A stretch of 64,000 nt of DNA, taken from assembly GCF_932294415.1 (NCBI RefSeq), contig NC_065536.1, positions 51,348,354 to 51,412,353 on the forward strand, in the 5' to 3' direction. Every line of letters starts with the position of its first letter. Positions within the stretch are counted from its first letter, which is position 1. The position numbers were made by a program, and so were the translations under genes. The notes below the pieces were generated by a model. That model was not told where the DNA came from and did no database searches. It saw only the letters and a list, made by a program, of their open reading frames with translations. Of this stretch, positions 12,446 through 24,468 are shown one piece after another. Source of the DNA: Quercus robur (lineage: Eukaryota; Streptophyta; Magnoliopsida; Fagales; Fagaceae).

Positions 12446-12771
12446 ATGAAAGCTTATAATATGATATATCCTATGGCATTCTTTGTCCTCCTGATTTTCA
12501 CTTGTGCATATTGTTGTGCTTCTACTATCCTGGTTGAGAGCAACGCCAGTTCCTCGTGCAATGGCAGCCTTGATGAGTGCGTTATTGAGGATGACTTGGG
12601 AGTTCCTTGTGGACCCCCGACCTAAGAAGCCGCATGCTCCAAAGCCGTACTGGTCCTACAAATGATCCTAAAAACCATGTCTTTCCTTGCGGGAGAAATA
12701 GAGACCCAAAACAATATAATGATTGCATCAATGGGTGCGTAAAACCCAGTGATTATAATCGCCGCTGCTGA
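12446..12771 (+). pseudogene. RALF-like secreted cysteine-rich peptide gene, frame-broken
   Basis: The ATG at 12446 opens a 59-codon frame with a signal peptide (PMAFFVLLIFTCAYCCAS), then SSCNGSLDEC, the conserved start of RALF propeptides, and stops at 12623. In another frame, bases 12634-12771 give a basic Cys-rich tail (VFPCGRNRDPKQYNDC, then INGCVKPSDYNRRC and a stop) that resembles a mature RALF-type peptide with four cysteines. The two halves are in different frames, so small indels near 12600-12630 broke the gene. RALFs are apoplastic ligands of FERONIA-type receptor kinases. The family call rests on CNGS..EC plus overall layout; another small Cys-rich family is possible. It lies between the MULE and the hAT-like element. 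Confidence 0.6.
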
Positions 12772-12986
12772 TAGCTAGCCACGGTAGTAATCTCACCCCC
12801 CCTAAATCGTGGCAGTGGCAGTGTGTTTCATTTCAGCTGTTCTGTTTTTCACTTATTTCCCCATTCCCATTCCTCTACCTCTAGTATTTTTTCCCTAATT
12901 TCTTTTCTCTGTTCTGCAGAAGATATGTTGTATTACTTCCTATAAGTATTCTGAGAATCCATATATGTATATGCATATATGACTAG

Positions 12987-14129
12987 TAGGGATGGCCATG
13001 GGTAGGGTATGGATCGGGTATACCCATACCCTACCCAAAAAATTTACCCATGGATACCCAATTATCAATACCCATTAGTATTCATACCCGAATCTTACCC
13101 GAATATATTATCCATGGATATCCATACCTTACCCGAAACCTATTTAATTTTTTTTTTTAATCCAAAACATTTTAACGTAAAAACTAAAAAATAACCGATC
13201 TTTAAAAAAGAAAAAACTAACCAATCTTAAAAAAGAAAAAACAAAGCTCTGAATATCACGGAAAGTATCTCTCTTTCTCTTTCTTTTAGATCCAAATATG
13301 GAATCCACAAATTCAGAGAGTATTCAGATATGATTTGATGTTGATGAAGATGAGCAAGTATGAATTCGTGGGCGGCGAAAATGGTGGCAATGAGGACAGA
13401 GTGACGGAGTGGGAGGTTGGGCTACTGAGCATCGACGATTTGACGCTGCTATCGCAATTGTTGATACCGCCGGAGCTGGCTTCGGCGTTCAGTATTTCGT
13501 CGGAAACCTATAGGACTGCCGTAGAAGTCAACCACACATCGCAAACAACGTTCTCGACTCTCTGTGGGGTCAACCACTCAACGGCGAAGGGATCACTATT
13601 CGAAACGACGGATCCAGATCCTGGCCCAGACTAGGACCCGATGGTCGTGGAGGCGGACGAGAACGAGATTACCGATTAAGACGGGTCTGGATCAGATCCG
13701 AAAAGATCGAGAAAAGACAACGAGTGTTGTCTGAAATAGAAGTAGAAGAAGCCAATTCGACACTCCGTAACAACGAGAACAACGAGTTGTCGGTGGCAGC
13801 CAAGATCAGCGATTCACAGACGTGGTGGATCAGTGCTACTATGACTGACCAAGAGATGTGCTTGGATGGGTTGGGAAGAGAAGAAAGTAGCTCTGGTCTG
13901 GAGAGGCAGAGAGAGTGTGAGTGAGTCAGTGAGAGGTTTTGAGATTTTTTTTTTTTTTTTTAATTTTTACGAGTTGGGTTTGGATAATATCCATACCCTA
14001 CCCGAACAATTCGGGTAATATCCATACCCTACCCAATTAAGCTCTACCCATGAAGAACCGGGTATTACCCGAAACATTTGAATCAGGTAGGGTTGGATAT
14101 CCATTACCCAATGGGTATGGCCATCCCTA
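12987..14129. mobile_element. hAT-like non-autonomous element carrying a LUX fragment
   Basis: The terminal inverted repeats are TAGGGATGGCCAT and its complement ATGGCCATCCCTA. Both subterminal regions are packed with GGGTA and TACCC motifs in both orientations (12999-13135 and 13980-14120). TAGGGATGG ends are typical of hAT-superfamily elements. I could not find a clear 8-bp target duplication. The middle holds host-derived coding sequence and no transposase, so this is a Pack-type element. Confidence 0.7.
13341..13795 (+). pseudogene. Captured LUX/PCL1 (clock GARP-MYB) N-terminal exon fragment
   Basis: The translation gives DRVTEWEVGLLSIDDLTLLS, then LIPPELASAFSISSETYRTA and EVNHTSQTTFSTLCG. 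This closely follows the N-terminus of Arabidopsis LUX ARRHYTHMO/PCL1 as I remember it (DRVSEWEMGLPSDEDLASLS, IPPNLAMAFSITPERSRT). Further LUX-like acidic sequence continues past in-frame stops (DGSGSDPKRSRKD; EEANSTLRNNENN). The single GARP/MYB DNA-binding domain that defines LUX is absent. LUX is part of the evening complex with ELF3 and ELF4. The copy is dead, but the sense strand could yield siRNA or a truncated transcript. Confidence 0.75.
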
Positions 14130-14627
14130 TAAGTGAGTCAAGGTATATTTTGTAGGAAAACACTTCCAGTTTGCCTAGTAGGTTCTCATGTGGTCATGTG
14201 AACAACCATTGTTATTTAATTTGTTTAACATTATTTAATATGTTTTATATATAATTTTTTAAATTATTATTATACTTAAATATGTAACGAGTCATTTACA
14301 ACTTAAAATAAGTATATTAATTGTGATAAAATTGTTGCCACCTTATTTCGCCCTCAAGCTAATTACCACTTGTGGAGGGCTCTCAAGCTAATATCAACTT
14401 GTACGCAAAACCCAAAAAACCTCTAATTTCAACTAAGACATTATTAAAAGGCTAGAATTAATGTGGGCTAGGCAGTTAGTTATTTATTTTATAGTGCGAA
14501 GAAGCATCATAATTTTTGACTCTATATATGTTCCCACTTGATTATTACTACTTCAGTTAATATAGTTCGAATGCGCATCATGATCTTTCATTAAATTTCA
14601 CTTCACTAGCCAAGGGCCATGTGTGTC

Positions 14628-14680
<53 letters not shown>

Positions 14681-15092
14681 TTTTTGAAAGGTTTCCTAAG
14701 CCCAAGCCCAATGCAAATTTATGGGTCTATTGAAGGGCAAGAGAATTTGTGAGATGCTAAGTGAGGGAACTAGGCTTGATCCCGCTAAGGACGAAGCCAA
14801 AACTTTGAGTTGAAGGGCAACTTTACTGTTGACTATGTGCGACGGTTTTAACATCTGACTTTGCTACTTAGCGGTTGAGGGTAAGAACAAAATTATTTTT
14901 GTTTAAAATTTTTTGAAAGGCAGGGTTATTTATTTTGGATAAAATTAGTTAAATGAGGTTAATTTATTTTTAGTTTTACTGGTAATTTTTGTTGTTGAGC
15001 TATTTTCTTTTAGATTTTATATTTATAAATTTTTCTATGGTCACTAAAATGAGAAAAATGCAGAGTTGCAAGTTTTTTTATAAATGAATGAT
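14130..15092. other. Gene-free AT-rich DNA with a (TA)n tract
   Basis: No coding sequence is recognised. A (TA)n microsatellite occupies about 14637-14679. Bases 14147-14180 resemble 10980-11012 (GGAAAACA.TTCCAGTT in both) in the same orientation, so the two could be parts of one older element split by later insertions. The stretch 14690-14900 looks like degraded transposon sequence. Confidence 0.5.
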
Positions 15093-15408
15093 GTGTTAAG
15101 TGATTACTGATAAGTAAAAAAATAATGTGAGTGGTGGGTCCATATGCGAACCAATAAGAATTTACTACAAAAAAAGTTTGTAAAAATGTTATAAAAAAGT
15201 TTGTGAGTACAGCATTACTCTTAAAAGAATCAATGATATTGTTAAAGGATGTGTTAAGTGATTACTGATAAGTAAAAAAATAATGTGAGTGGTGGGCCCA
15301 TATGCGAACCAATAAGAATTTACTACAAAAAAAGTTTGTAAAAATGTTATAAAAAAGTTTGTGAGTACAGCATTACTCTTAAAAGAATCAATGATATTGT
15401 TAAAGGAA
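15093..15408. repeat. 158-bp tandem duplication of a MITE-like unit
   Basis: Two nearly identical copies begin GTGTTAAGTGATTACTGATA at 15093 and 15251. Each contains TTTGTAAAAATGTTATAAAA and AGTACAGCATTACTC, shared with MITE copies at 45.3-45.6 kb. The high identity suggests a recent local duplication. Confidence 0.85.
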
Positions 15409-15535
15409 AAAAAAGTAATTTTATAGAACAAAATTACCAAAATTAGTACACATGTATAATAATATTTTTTTAAAGAAAAAAAAATTAAGGGGGGCCATTG
15501 CCCCCACTAGTCCAATGGTGGTTCTGTCCCTGGGT

Positions 15536-16587
15536 CCCACCACAGCCAATTAAGCTGTTTTAATAAACTGATCTAAACACAAGCAAGTCCAATAAATACA
15601 ACAATATAGACATATTTACAAGAACTATAGAAGCAAAGCAATATTGACAAACATAAATATATTCAATGAAATCTTATTAACAAGTCAAAGAACCCCAAAT
15701 ACAAATTCTTCAAGGGAATGGTACAAAGCCCATAAGTCCCAAACTTCAAAGACTTAGGTGGACCTTAAGGTTCACAAAGACTTGCAAAGGTTGGATCCCT
15801 AGATCAATTTATAATTGCCAATTTTCTCTCTTACCTTTCTCTTTCTAATATTTCTCTTTTTCGTTCTTTGCTTTTTGTTGTTCTTCCATGGTCGATCCCT
15901 CCCCTTTTATACTAGTCTTGGAGGGCCTAAAATTACTATTTCCTCCTTTCTTCTTGATCTTGCCGTTTTCCCTTGGATTGAGTCTTTATGTGCTTTCTTT
16001 CTCTTGTTTGTTCTTATTTCGTTTTCCTAGGAACCCATGCTTGAAAGTATTCTAATTAATTTCCATTCACGGAAGTTAACTTTTCCAGGCAACCCAGGTG
16101 TCAACCGAGGTCAATGACAAGGATCTCTCCTCAAGGTTTGGTGGGAGAACTTTTAAAGCCCCAAGGATCCTACTTCTTCTAACATTCTCTTTCTTGCTAA
16201 GGTCCCTCGAGTTTCTCCATTGTGGACTGGTTGGTCCCAAGGTTTGGTGGGATCGTTTCTCCCTTTCAATTTCAATCATTTTTATCCTGGGAACTCGGCC
16301 TTTTATGGCCCCTTCCCTAGTGAACCCTTTTTGGGCTCCCATATTTGCTAGGCTGGTCTCATACGAGGACCTCTTCACTTGCACCCCTTTGTGGGGTCTT
16401 TTGCACCTTGTTTTCAAGGCCCTATTTCTTTTTTCTTTTGTTGTTGGGCTTTGGTCCCATTCTACTTAGTTCCTTTGCCTCTTTTGTAAAAGCATTTTCA
16501 TGAGCCATGGGTCCCTAATATCCATGCAAGGCCCATGGTTTGGTTTCTTGGGCTAAATCTATTCCTTTTATATTATGGGTATCAACA
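15536..16587 (-). mobile_element. Possible solo LTR fossil
   Basis: On the minus strand the region begins TGTTGATACCCATAAT and includes a TATA-box-like TATAAAAGGGG at about 15902-15912. It lacks long coding frames. No matching second LTR and no target duplication were found, so both the boundaries and the call are tentative. Confidence 0.35.
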
Positions 16588-16929
16588 TATATTTTCTATA
16601 AAATGCTTTTACAACATCAATTGAATCAATTACCATCCCCCCAATTTGTTCCTTAATAAGTTTCCAACAAACCTCTTTTTTTTTTCCTTAATAAAATCTT
16701 GAGTAGGCATACCTTCTTGCCTTGTACATTCCACAAATATAAGGACACACCTAGAAACCAAATAATATAGTCATAAAGGATCCTTCTATGGACACCTCAT
16801 TTTAACCCCTTACGACTCGAGCCCCCATTCCCTAATGACGATAACACAAAAAGGTTTAGGGCTGATCTAGGGTCTAGTTATGGAAACTCTTTAGTTGAAG
16901 GATGTTTTTGGAAAAAAAAAATCCTTACA
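16588..16929. other. Gene-free stretch
   Basis: AT-rich spacer between two LTR fossils. Nothing recognisable was seen. Confidence 0.5.
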
Positions 16930-19900
16930 AACCCCTAAGGGTGCGTAGCATCCTTAACCGATGCATCCTTAACCGATGCATATGCAGCCACGAGTATGCG
17001 TACCCACCTAGGGTTTTAGAATTTTTTGTAATGAAATTTTTTAATTTTTTATCAAATTTGTGGCAGAGACAATCCCACATTGCCTGGAGATGCCTACGCC
17101 CCATCTCTTTGAACAATATAAAAAGGCTCATTGGCCCTTTTCCCCAAAAGTCACAAAATTTGCTCCAAAAAAGTGATTCAAGAGAAGTTTTTTACATTAA
17201 AAAGCATCCTAAACTAAAGTTTCTTGGCTAGGACTTATTTTAATCCAAAGCCTTCTAGTTAAACTTACTAACCCTCTGAGTATTTTGTTATAGATTGATT
17301 GAGGGGAACGGTCAAAATCAAGCTCTAAAGCTTTTTTGTGAGGTAGTTGATCTTGCTTTGATCTTCTTTTCTTTTGTTTTTAATTGCTGTTTTTCGCTTT
17401 AATATTCTTATGTGTAGTTTAGGTTTACTGCTTCAATTATTAGAAGGCATGATAGGTTGTTTAGTTTAGGTTTTGATTGGTGTTGCATGCTGTATTTTTG
17501 GGTAAGGATGCGTACGCAGGCTCGTGCATGTGTATGCACCTTCATGACCCTGCATACGCATGCATACTTCTACATGCATATGCAAGCTCAGCCTAGAAAC
17601 CTATATTTGCTTGTTCTTGTTTTCCTTTATATTTAAATGCATGTTTTAGTTCCTGTTTAATTAGATTTTGCATGATTAGGACTTAAGTCAGTAAATTAAC
17701 ATGTTTTTATTTACTTTTGCTTAGATTGAATAATTAGGGTTTATGTTTGGATGAACATCATGAACATGAATTGATGCATAGATGCTAAGATGCAGTAAGG
17801 TAAGTGAAGTAAGTCATGCATAATCACATGAACATGAATTTGATTTAATTGTCTAACATAATTATGAGTTGGTTGAGTAAAATGATGAACATCCTGGTTT
17901 AGTGCTTTGATGCCATGCTTAATTGCTTGCTTAAATGCCATGTTATTGCCTTGATATACTTGCTGCCCTTGGATAAATGAATGAGAATGCCATGATAGAT
18001 GAATGCTAGGCCCTTAGGACAATATGTCATGTTGTGTGTTTAGATGAATGTTAGTGTGTGTGTGTGTGTGTGTGTAAGTTTGAACAACAAATTAGAAGAC
18101 CATTTGATGGAATTAGGATTTGGAACACAAAAAGTGAAGGCCGACCTATAGGTTGGGTAGGGTTGGGTGTCTAACACATTCCTATCCTCATACCTAAACT
18201 TCGGACATATGCTCTGGTATAGATCAATCCTTCCATAAGGATGCTATACATATGGTTCCTAGACCTAATAATGGTGATGACTCCATTTATACCCTTTGCC
18301 CGGTCCACCCTAGGCTGAGACATAAAGGGGGCGCTTGCGCTCACAGTGGAGACTCCACTAGGGATAAAGAAGTTTCACTTCAATGTGTTCCATTTCCAAA
18401 TCTTAACAAAGGCTTTTCTAATATGGTTTTGCACATACTCTCACTTGGTTCTTTGTCCCTTTGCCAAGGTTGGAGGTGAGTGGGAAAGTGGAGGCTCCAT
18501 TTAGGGCCAAGACTTTCTGAAGTTCATTCCACCAATTCACAATCCGTACCATTGCCTATGATGGCTTTTAAGTACACTAAAGGTTTGTCCATCAATCCAT
18601 ATGGGTCCATCAATCCGTACCATTCCACCTAATTGAGAGTGACCTACTGAGCTATCCTTTTAACTTTAAGAAGCTTGCCTACACTTAAAGAGATCCTAAA
18701 TCCTATTAAAAAAAGGTACCCCTTATATCTCTTATTTGTTCAACCATATATCTTATGATCACCTAATTCTAAAGGACATATGGAAAATTAAAATTGGAAG
18801 GATGACCTAAAAGTTATGGCATACCCTAAGATTTTGGGATGAAAAGACAATAAGTATCTCACATATAAGAGGCTTATCTCAAAGCCCAAATGTATGTCTT
18901 AACTTGAAATGTTCATAGGGTCATAAGCCATTTACTATCATAAGCCCAAATCAAAGCCTTTTTTAAAAAGAAATTTTTGAGCCTAAGGTAACAAATATAC
19001 TATGGACCTAGCATCCAAGATTCTACAAAGTTGATGAACCTCTCTAATCTTAGGCCTCTGAAAGTTCAAATAGTTTGCAAAACACCAATGAACGTTTAGA
19101 CCCCCAAATATAAAATTACCAACACAAGCTTATAATCAAACAATATATGTGCGGAAAATGAAATATAAGCTATAACCAAATTGGTAACACACTCTAAACC
19201 ATAATTAATAACCAACACAGCAGTAATTAAAAGGTATAAAGAAAGGGAAGAAAGATGCAAACACAAAGATAGCACGGCGATGTGTTATCGAAGAGGAAAC
19301 CGAAGTACTTGGCGAAAAACCTCTCCACCACCCTCCAAGTGGTCAATAATCCACTAGATAATGAAGTTAGGATACATGAATAACAGAAGACCCTCCAAGC
19401 CTAATCTACCCAATGCACCTAAGCCCTCCAAGCTTCTTGCTCCAATAGGGTTACGCCGAATCTTGTCTTCTCTAGCTTACCGGATCCCGCAATAGCCCAT
19501 TGCATCAACCAAAATGAATTGATCCCTTTTGAACTGCTTCTCAAGCACCAAAATACCTCCTCATTGATATGAGTATGGTGAGATAAGGAATTGGCTAAAT
19601 GTACCTCTCAAGGATATATCAATGACGAGGGTGAGAGTAGAGGAATTTGGAGAATCAAATAATAAAAATTGTGGATGAGTCAATCTTGTTTTTCTCTAGG
19701 GTTTCTCTTTCAAAATTCTCTCAGGAAGCTCTCTACATTTCGTGGGGATAAGGGTATTTATAGTAGGGTGTAGGAGGAATGCAAAGAGTCAATTACAACC
19801 AAACAGGGCATTCTCGCGACTCGAGCTCGCGACTGGAACGAGTCACGAGTTTGAGTCGCGAGCTAACTGCCTGGCCAAACTGGAAGTTTTCTCCTATAGT

Positions 19901-22090
19901 GCAACAGTTGGCATGACCCTTCAGCTCCCCCTGCATGCTTCACATGTGTGCTATTCTGGCGACTTGCCAGTCACGAGATCCAGTCGCGAGACTCCCTTGA
20001 ATTGCACACTTCTGAGATTTCTTCACACTCTCTCACACACTACCCTTACATGAATCCCACCTAAATACAAGGTATCTAATTGCTAAATTACAAGCAAATT
20101 TGGCACAGAATAAAGTCAACAAATGATTGAATAAATTCAACATTACAACCTCTTTATTGTATGTAAATGCCAAGATGTTGTAAGACTCATGGACCTTGAG
20201 AGGAAGGTCATAATGTATTACAACTAGAATGCTACTTCAAAAAAAAATTATTGAAATAAATGAAGAAAAAAAAAGCCCATAAGTGATGAATGCATTATAG
20301 GCCCATATTTGAGACAAATGATTGGAAATTTATAAGCACATTCTAATATAAGCCCATGAGTGTGAGATGAGAGCATATTGTAAATGGACCAAGCCCTATG
20401 AAACAAGGGGCAAGGCCCATGAGAGAAAATGGAATGGATTTTGTAATTGGGCCTTCATTAAAATGAACTTAAAGATTATCTTATGGACAAAAGCTTTTAA
20501 TTTGGGACTTGTGCTTATCTTGAGAATGTCTTGGAGGACATTTTCCACATGCCATGATGTCTTACTACCCAACTCAAGAGAGACTAACGATGCTTCGATC
20601 AAAGGAGTGGTTCACTTGCTTTTTCCCGCATTAAGGGATGCTCTAGGTCCATGGACCATCACGAGAGTTAACGACTTCCTCGAGGAAGGAAGTGATGGAT
20701 CTTGGGAGGATCATGAGTGGACCAATGAAGAAGGAAAAGTTAGGTACTCCCTAACTCATATTTGGATGTGCAAGACCCCAATTGACCCACCAATGAAGGG
20801 CGATACTTTGTCTTCGCTGATAATGACGAGGACGAGGAAGACGACAACATGAGCACAGACTGATAGTGACCACAATTGGTCCATTAGAGAAGAAGATTAC
20901 TCCTTTTCCAATCAAGAAGACTTAGCTGAAGCAATACGCATGTGGAGTCCTATGGAAGATGAAGATTGATCCATGGAGTTGAAGACCTTGTTCAAGGAAG
21001 GGAGCAAGGGCGACGCTACCAACGCTTAGGAGGAAGAGGAGCATAATAAAGAGCAAAGTGATCCATCTACATTCATTATGCCTATTGATGGGCACCTTAG
21101 CATTTGTACTTGGGTCGGTTTTTCTAAAGTCATTGGGAAAATGTCATGTAATGCAAGTTCTAATGTACTTTTAATAAAATGAATTCTGATTTGACTTATT
21201 TTGATGTGTCTTATAATATTGAAATTCTGCACTTAAATATTCCAATGAATTTGAAAATGAAATTAATAAACAACTGAAAAAGAAAATTGAACCTATGGAA
21301 CTAATGCTTGAAACTCTTAAATTGGGCAATGAGAATCCATGCTTAATTAAAACTGGCTCCACTTTAAATGAACAAGAAAAGAAAGATCTCAAAGAACTAC
21401 TCACTGACTTCCAAGAAATGTTTGCATGGTCCTATGAAGATATGTAAGGGATCACAACACCGTATTGACCCTCACTCCCATATAGTGCCTATCAAGCAAA
21501 AGTTGAGACACATGAGAACCGAGTGACCCCTTAAGATCAAAGAAGAAGTTACTTCATCAAACCTATGCACCAAGCTAAATGGATGGCCAATGTTATACCC
21601 GTACCTAAGAAGGATGTAAAGGTTAGGATGTGTGCAAACTTCAAAGACCAAAACAAAGCATGTCCTAAAGATGACTTCCCCTTCTCCCATATAAATGTCT
21701 TAGTAGATAACACCGCCATCATGGATGGTTTCTCCAGATATAACCAAATCAAGATAGTTCCTAAGGACATGACCAAGACCACCTTCACCACTAAATGGGG
21801 GATCTATTGCTACACAGTAATGTCATTCAGATTGAAGAATGCAAGGGAAACTTATCAAAAGATGGTCACAACCTTGTTACATGACATCATAGTGAAGTCA
21901 AAAGATAGAGAAGGCCACATTGTCAACTTGAGGAAGTTTTTCGAAAGGATCAAAGAATACAAGTTCAAATTGAACCACCAAAAGTGTACCTTTGGAGTAA
22001 CCGCAGGGTAGTTACTAGGATTTCTAGTGAGCGATATAGGGATCGAAGTTTTGATCCATTAGTCACACATAGATTTCAAGATTCTTCCAC
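16930..22090 (+). mobile_element. Ty3/Gypsy LTR retrotransposon fossil
   Basis: A likely 5' LTR occupies about 16930-18340, with a TATA-like AATATAAAAAGG near 17115. It is followed by a GGAGACTCCACTAGGGAT motif of the kind seen just inside the LTR of many plant TAT/Ogre-type Gypsy elements. Reverse-transcriptase sequence lies at about 21565-22011 (VIPVPKKDVKVRMC, DGFSRYNQIKI, LNHQKCTFGV). Acidic pol-linker-like sequence lies at 20580-21000. A solo LTR of another family is nested at 19059-20147. The element is broken in several places, its 3' half and 3' LTR are not seen, and it is probably old. Confidence 0.7.
19059..20147 (-). mobile_element. Solo LTR nested in the Gypsy fossil
   Basis: On the minus strand it runs from TGTAATGTTGAATTTATTC to a TTTCA end. 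It has a TATA-like CTATAAATACCC around 19750 and an unusual cluster of TCGCGACT motifs (19811-19865 and 19957-20000). Flanks GCCTC (19054-19058) and ACCTC (20148-20152) form a near-perfect 5-bp target duplication. That supports one insertion followed by LTR-LTR recombination. It belongs to the same family as the LTR pieces at 23531-24468. Confidence 0.7.
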
Positions 22091-22139
22091 AAAGATAGAT
22101 GTGCATACATAACAAGCTAAGTTCATAAATGCACTACGC

Positions 22140-23530
22140 CATTAGTACAAAGGTACTAGGCCAAACTCACATGTGAAAGACCAAACTCACATGTGAAATG
22201 TGCTCAAACATATACGATCAAACTTTTTGAATTTTTCACTTTTTATGTGTTTTTGAATTTTCACATACACAAAAACAAAAACATAAAAGTAAGATCAAAT
22301 GCAAAAACAACAAAAATAATGTATATAAAGAGATGCATGATGCACAAATGCATGACAATGAAGCATCTAATGCATAAAGGGTCCTACAAAGATCGAAAGA
22401 ATTAGATCAATGACCAAAAGAGCATAAGCTCAACCATAGGAACCCTTCCTCATCCAAATGGAACGATTGTTTGGAATGAATGTCTCATGAGAAGTGAGAC
22501 GAGGGTTGGAAGAATGAGAACCGAAGATGCACATAGACAAGGAGGTAAGAACATCAAAAACTTTCGTCAAAAACTTACCATTTTCCCCCAAATCCGGTTT
22601 TGCTTTTATAGCACAACTTCCAAAAAGCTTAAGTTTCTCTTTTCTTTTGATTCTTTTAAGAGTTTGAAACTTAGAGCAATGAGGTCATAAATGACCAAGG
22701 GCACCATAATGGTAACAAACAATGGGTTTAGGTCCACCAAGCCTTTTAGGGAGGGATCTAGCACCATGGTTTTATTCTTTCTTCAACATGGGGCATTGAG
22801 CTCTTATGTGACCAATCACACCACAATGATGGCAAGTAGGAACAAACGTAGATCCACTCAATTCCCTAAGATAGGACCTAAACAAAGGCTTAGGCTTATG
22901 AGCCTTTCTCTCCACTTTTTGATTTTTTCTATGTGGAGGAATGTACACCGATTTATCTTTTAAGGTAGAACACACAATAGTCACAAAATCGGGTACCACA
23001 ACATAATTGCAACAAATATTTTCATCCATTTTAGCAATAGGTTCAGCAATCAAATACTCAGCATGCATCTTAAGAGATTCATTTTCACATTTAAGATCAT
23101 CAACTAGTTTGTTAGACAAAACAAGTTTAGCATCCAAGTCTATATTTATACATTCAAACTCTTTCAGCTTTTCAAGAGAATTTTTAGCAAGCTTCTTATA
23201 CTTTTCAACCAATTTATTGGATTCATTGAGCTTAGCAATCAAATCATCCTTTTCACAACGAAACTTGCTCAAATTCTTATGAAACTTCTTAACTCTTTTC
23301 TTCAAGAGTTTAATGTTAGGAAGATCAACAACACCCAAAGATTCATGTAACATGGCATCACAATCATGTGGATAAACACTCATAGAGGCATTTTTACAAA
23401 CATATGGCATGTTATAATCAACAATATCCATAGAAGCATACAAAGCATTATCCATGGCAATACACACAAGGGGTCAAGGATCACACTTAGGTAATGAAAC
23501 CAAAACAAGTGTACCCGCTCTGATACCAAT
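22140..23530 (-). mobile_element. Copia-type retrotransposon fossil, gag region
   Basis: The minus-strand frame 22772-23467 is a long coiled-coil gag-like protein ending in a CCHC zinc knuckle (CHHCGVIGHIRAQC). On the minus strand a primer-binding-like TTGGTATCAGAGCGGG sits just inside the LTR end, at about 23515-23530. Downstream pol is not visible in the window, so the element is a broken 5' part. A direct repeat of CCAAACTCACATGTGAAA occurs twice near 22160-22198. Confidence 0.75.
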
Positions 23531-24468
23531 TGAAAGCTCGATTATGTGTTAAAACACAAGAGCTGTTTAGACCCCCAAATTAAAAGTTACGGCTCGATTG
23601 ATTTTACTCTAACTTAAACTAAGTGCGTAATAGAGTAAATGCAAGCGAACAAACAATGAAACTACTCTAAGCCATATTCATCAAACATAGTAGTAAAATG
23701 TGTAAGGTTGAATTTATTCAACCATCTAATTGGCTTTATTCCGTGCCAAATTTGCTTGTAATTCAGCATTTAGTAACCCTGTATTTAGGTGGGATTGTTG
23801 TAAGGGTAGTGAGTGAGATAGTGTGAAGATTGCTCAAGAGTGTGCAAGAAAACAGAGTGTCGCGGCTGGGACTCGCGGCTGGACTCGCGGCTTCGACCCG
23901 CCAGAAGATGCACACGTGCCAAGCATGCTGGAAGATGAACAGTCATGCTAGCTGGAGCACTACAGGACAAAACAGGACAACTGGCCATACGGTTAACTCG
24001 CGACTGGAACTCGCGACTCAGTCAAGCCGCGAGGTCAAGCCGCGAGCCACCCCTGTTTTGGAAAAACCTGACGTTTCGCATTCCACTCCACTTCAGTATA
24101 AATACCCTTTTAACCCACGATTGAAAGAGAGCTTCCAGAGAGAATTTTGAGAGAGAAACCCTAAAGAAAAACCAGATTGTTTCACCCACAATCTCTACCT
24201 TAGAGTCTCATCAAATTCCCTCACTCTCTTCCTCTCCATTGTCAAATCCTTGAGAGGCCTTTGTACCAAACCTGGTTCTCACCATTATCATCCCTGTGAG
24301 ACAGTCGTTTGGAGTTCTGGGAAGCAGTTAGGAAGGAGCCAATATTCATTGGTTGATGCTACGGTGTAGTAGCGGAATCCGGAAAGCTAGAAAAGAAAAA
24401 GGTTCGGCGCAACCTCGTTGGAGCAAGAAGCTTGGAGGGCTTAGGTGCATTGGGTAGATTAGGCTCCA
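23531..24468. mobile_element. Two LTR pieces of one family in opposite orientation
   Basis: Bases 23531-23700 match the tail of the solo LTR at 19059-20147 in minus orientation, next to the Copia-type primer site. Bases 23701-24468 match the head of the same LTR in plus orientation (TGTAAGGTTGAATTTATTC start, TATA-like AGTATAAATACCC at about 24096). The two heads of homology meet at 23700/23701. An internal inversion, or insertion of a second element followed by loss, could explain this. Both pieces are incomplete. Confidence 0.6.

Noticed and set aside
20367-20852. 161-codon open frame as a host gene
   Set aside because: It lies within the Gypsy fossil upstream of reverse transcriptase, and its sequence suggests element-derived DNA.
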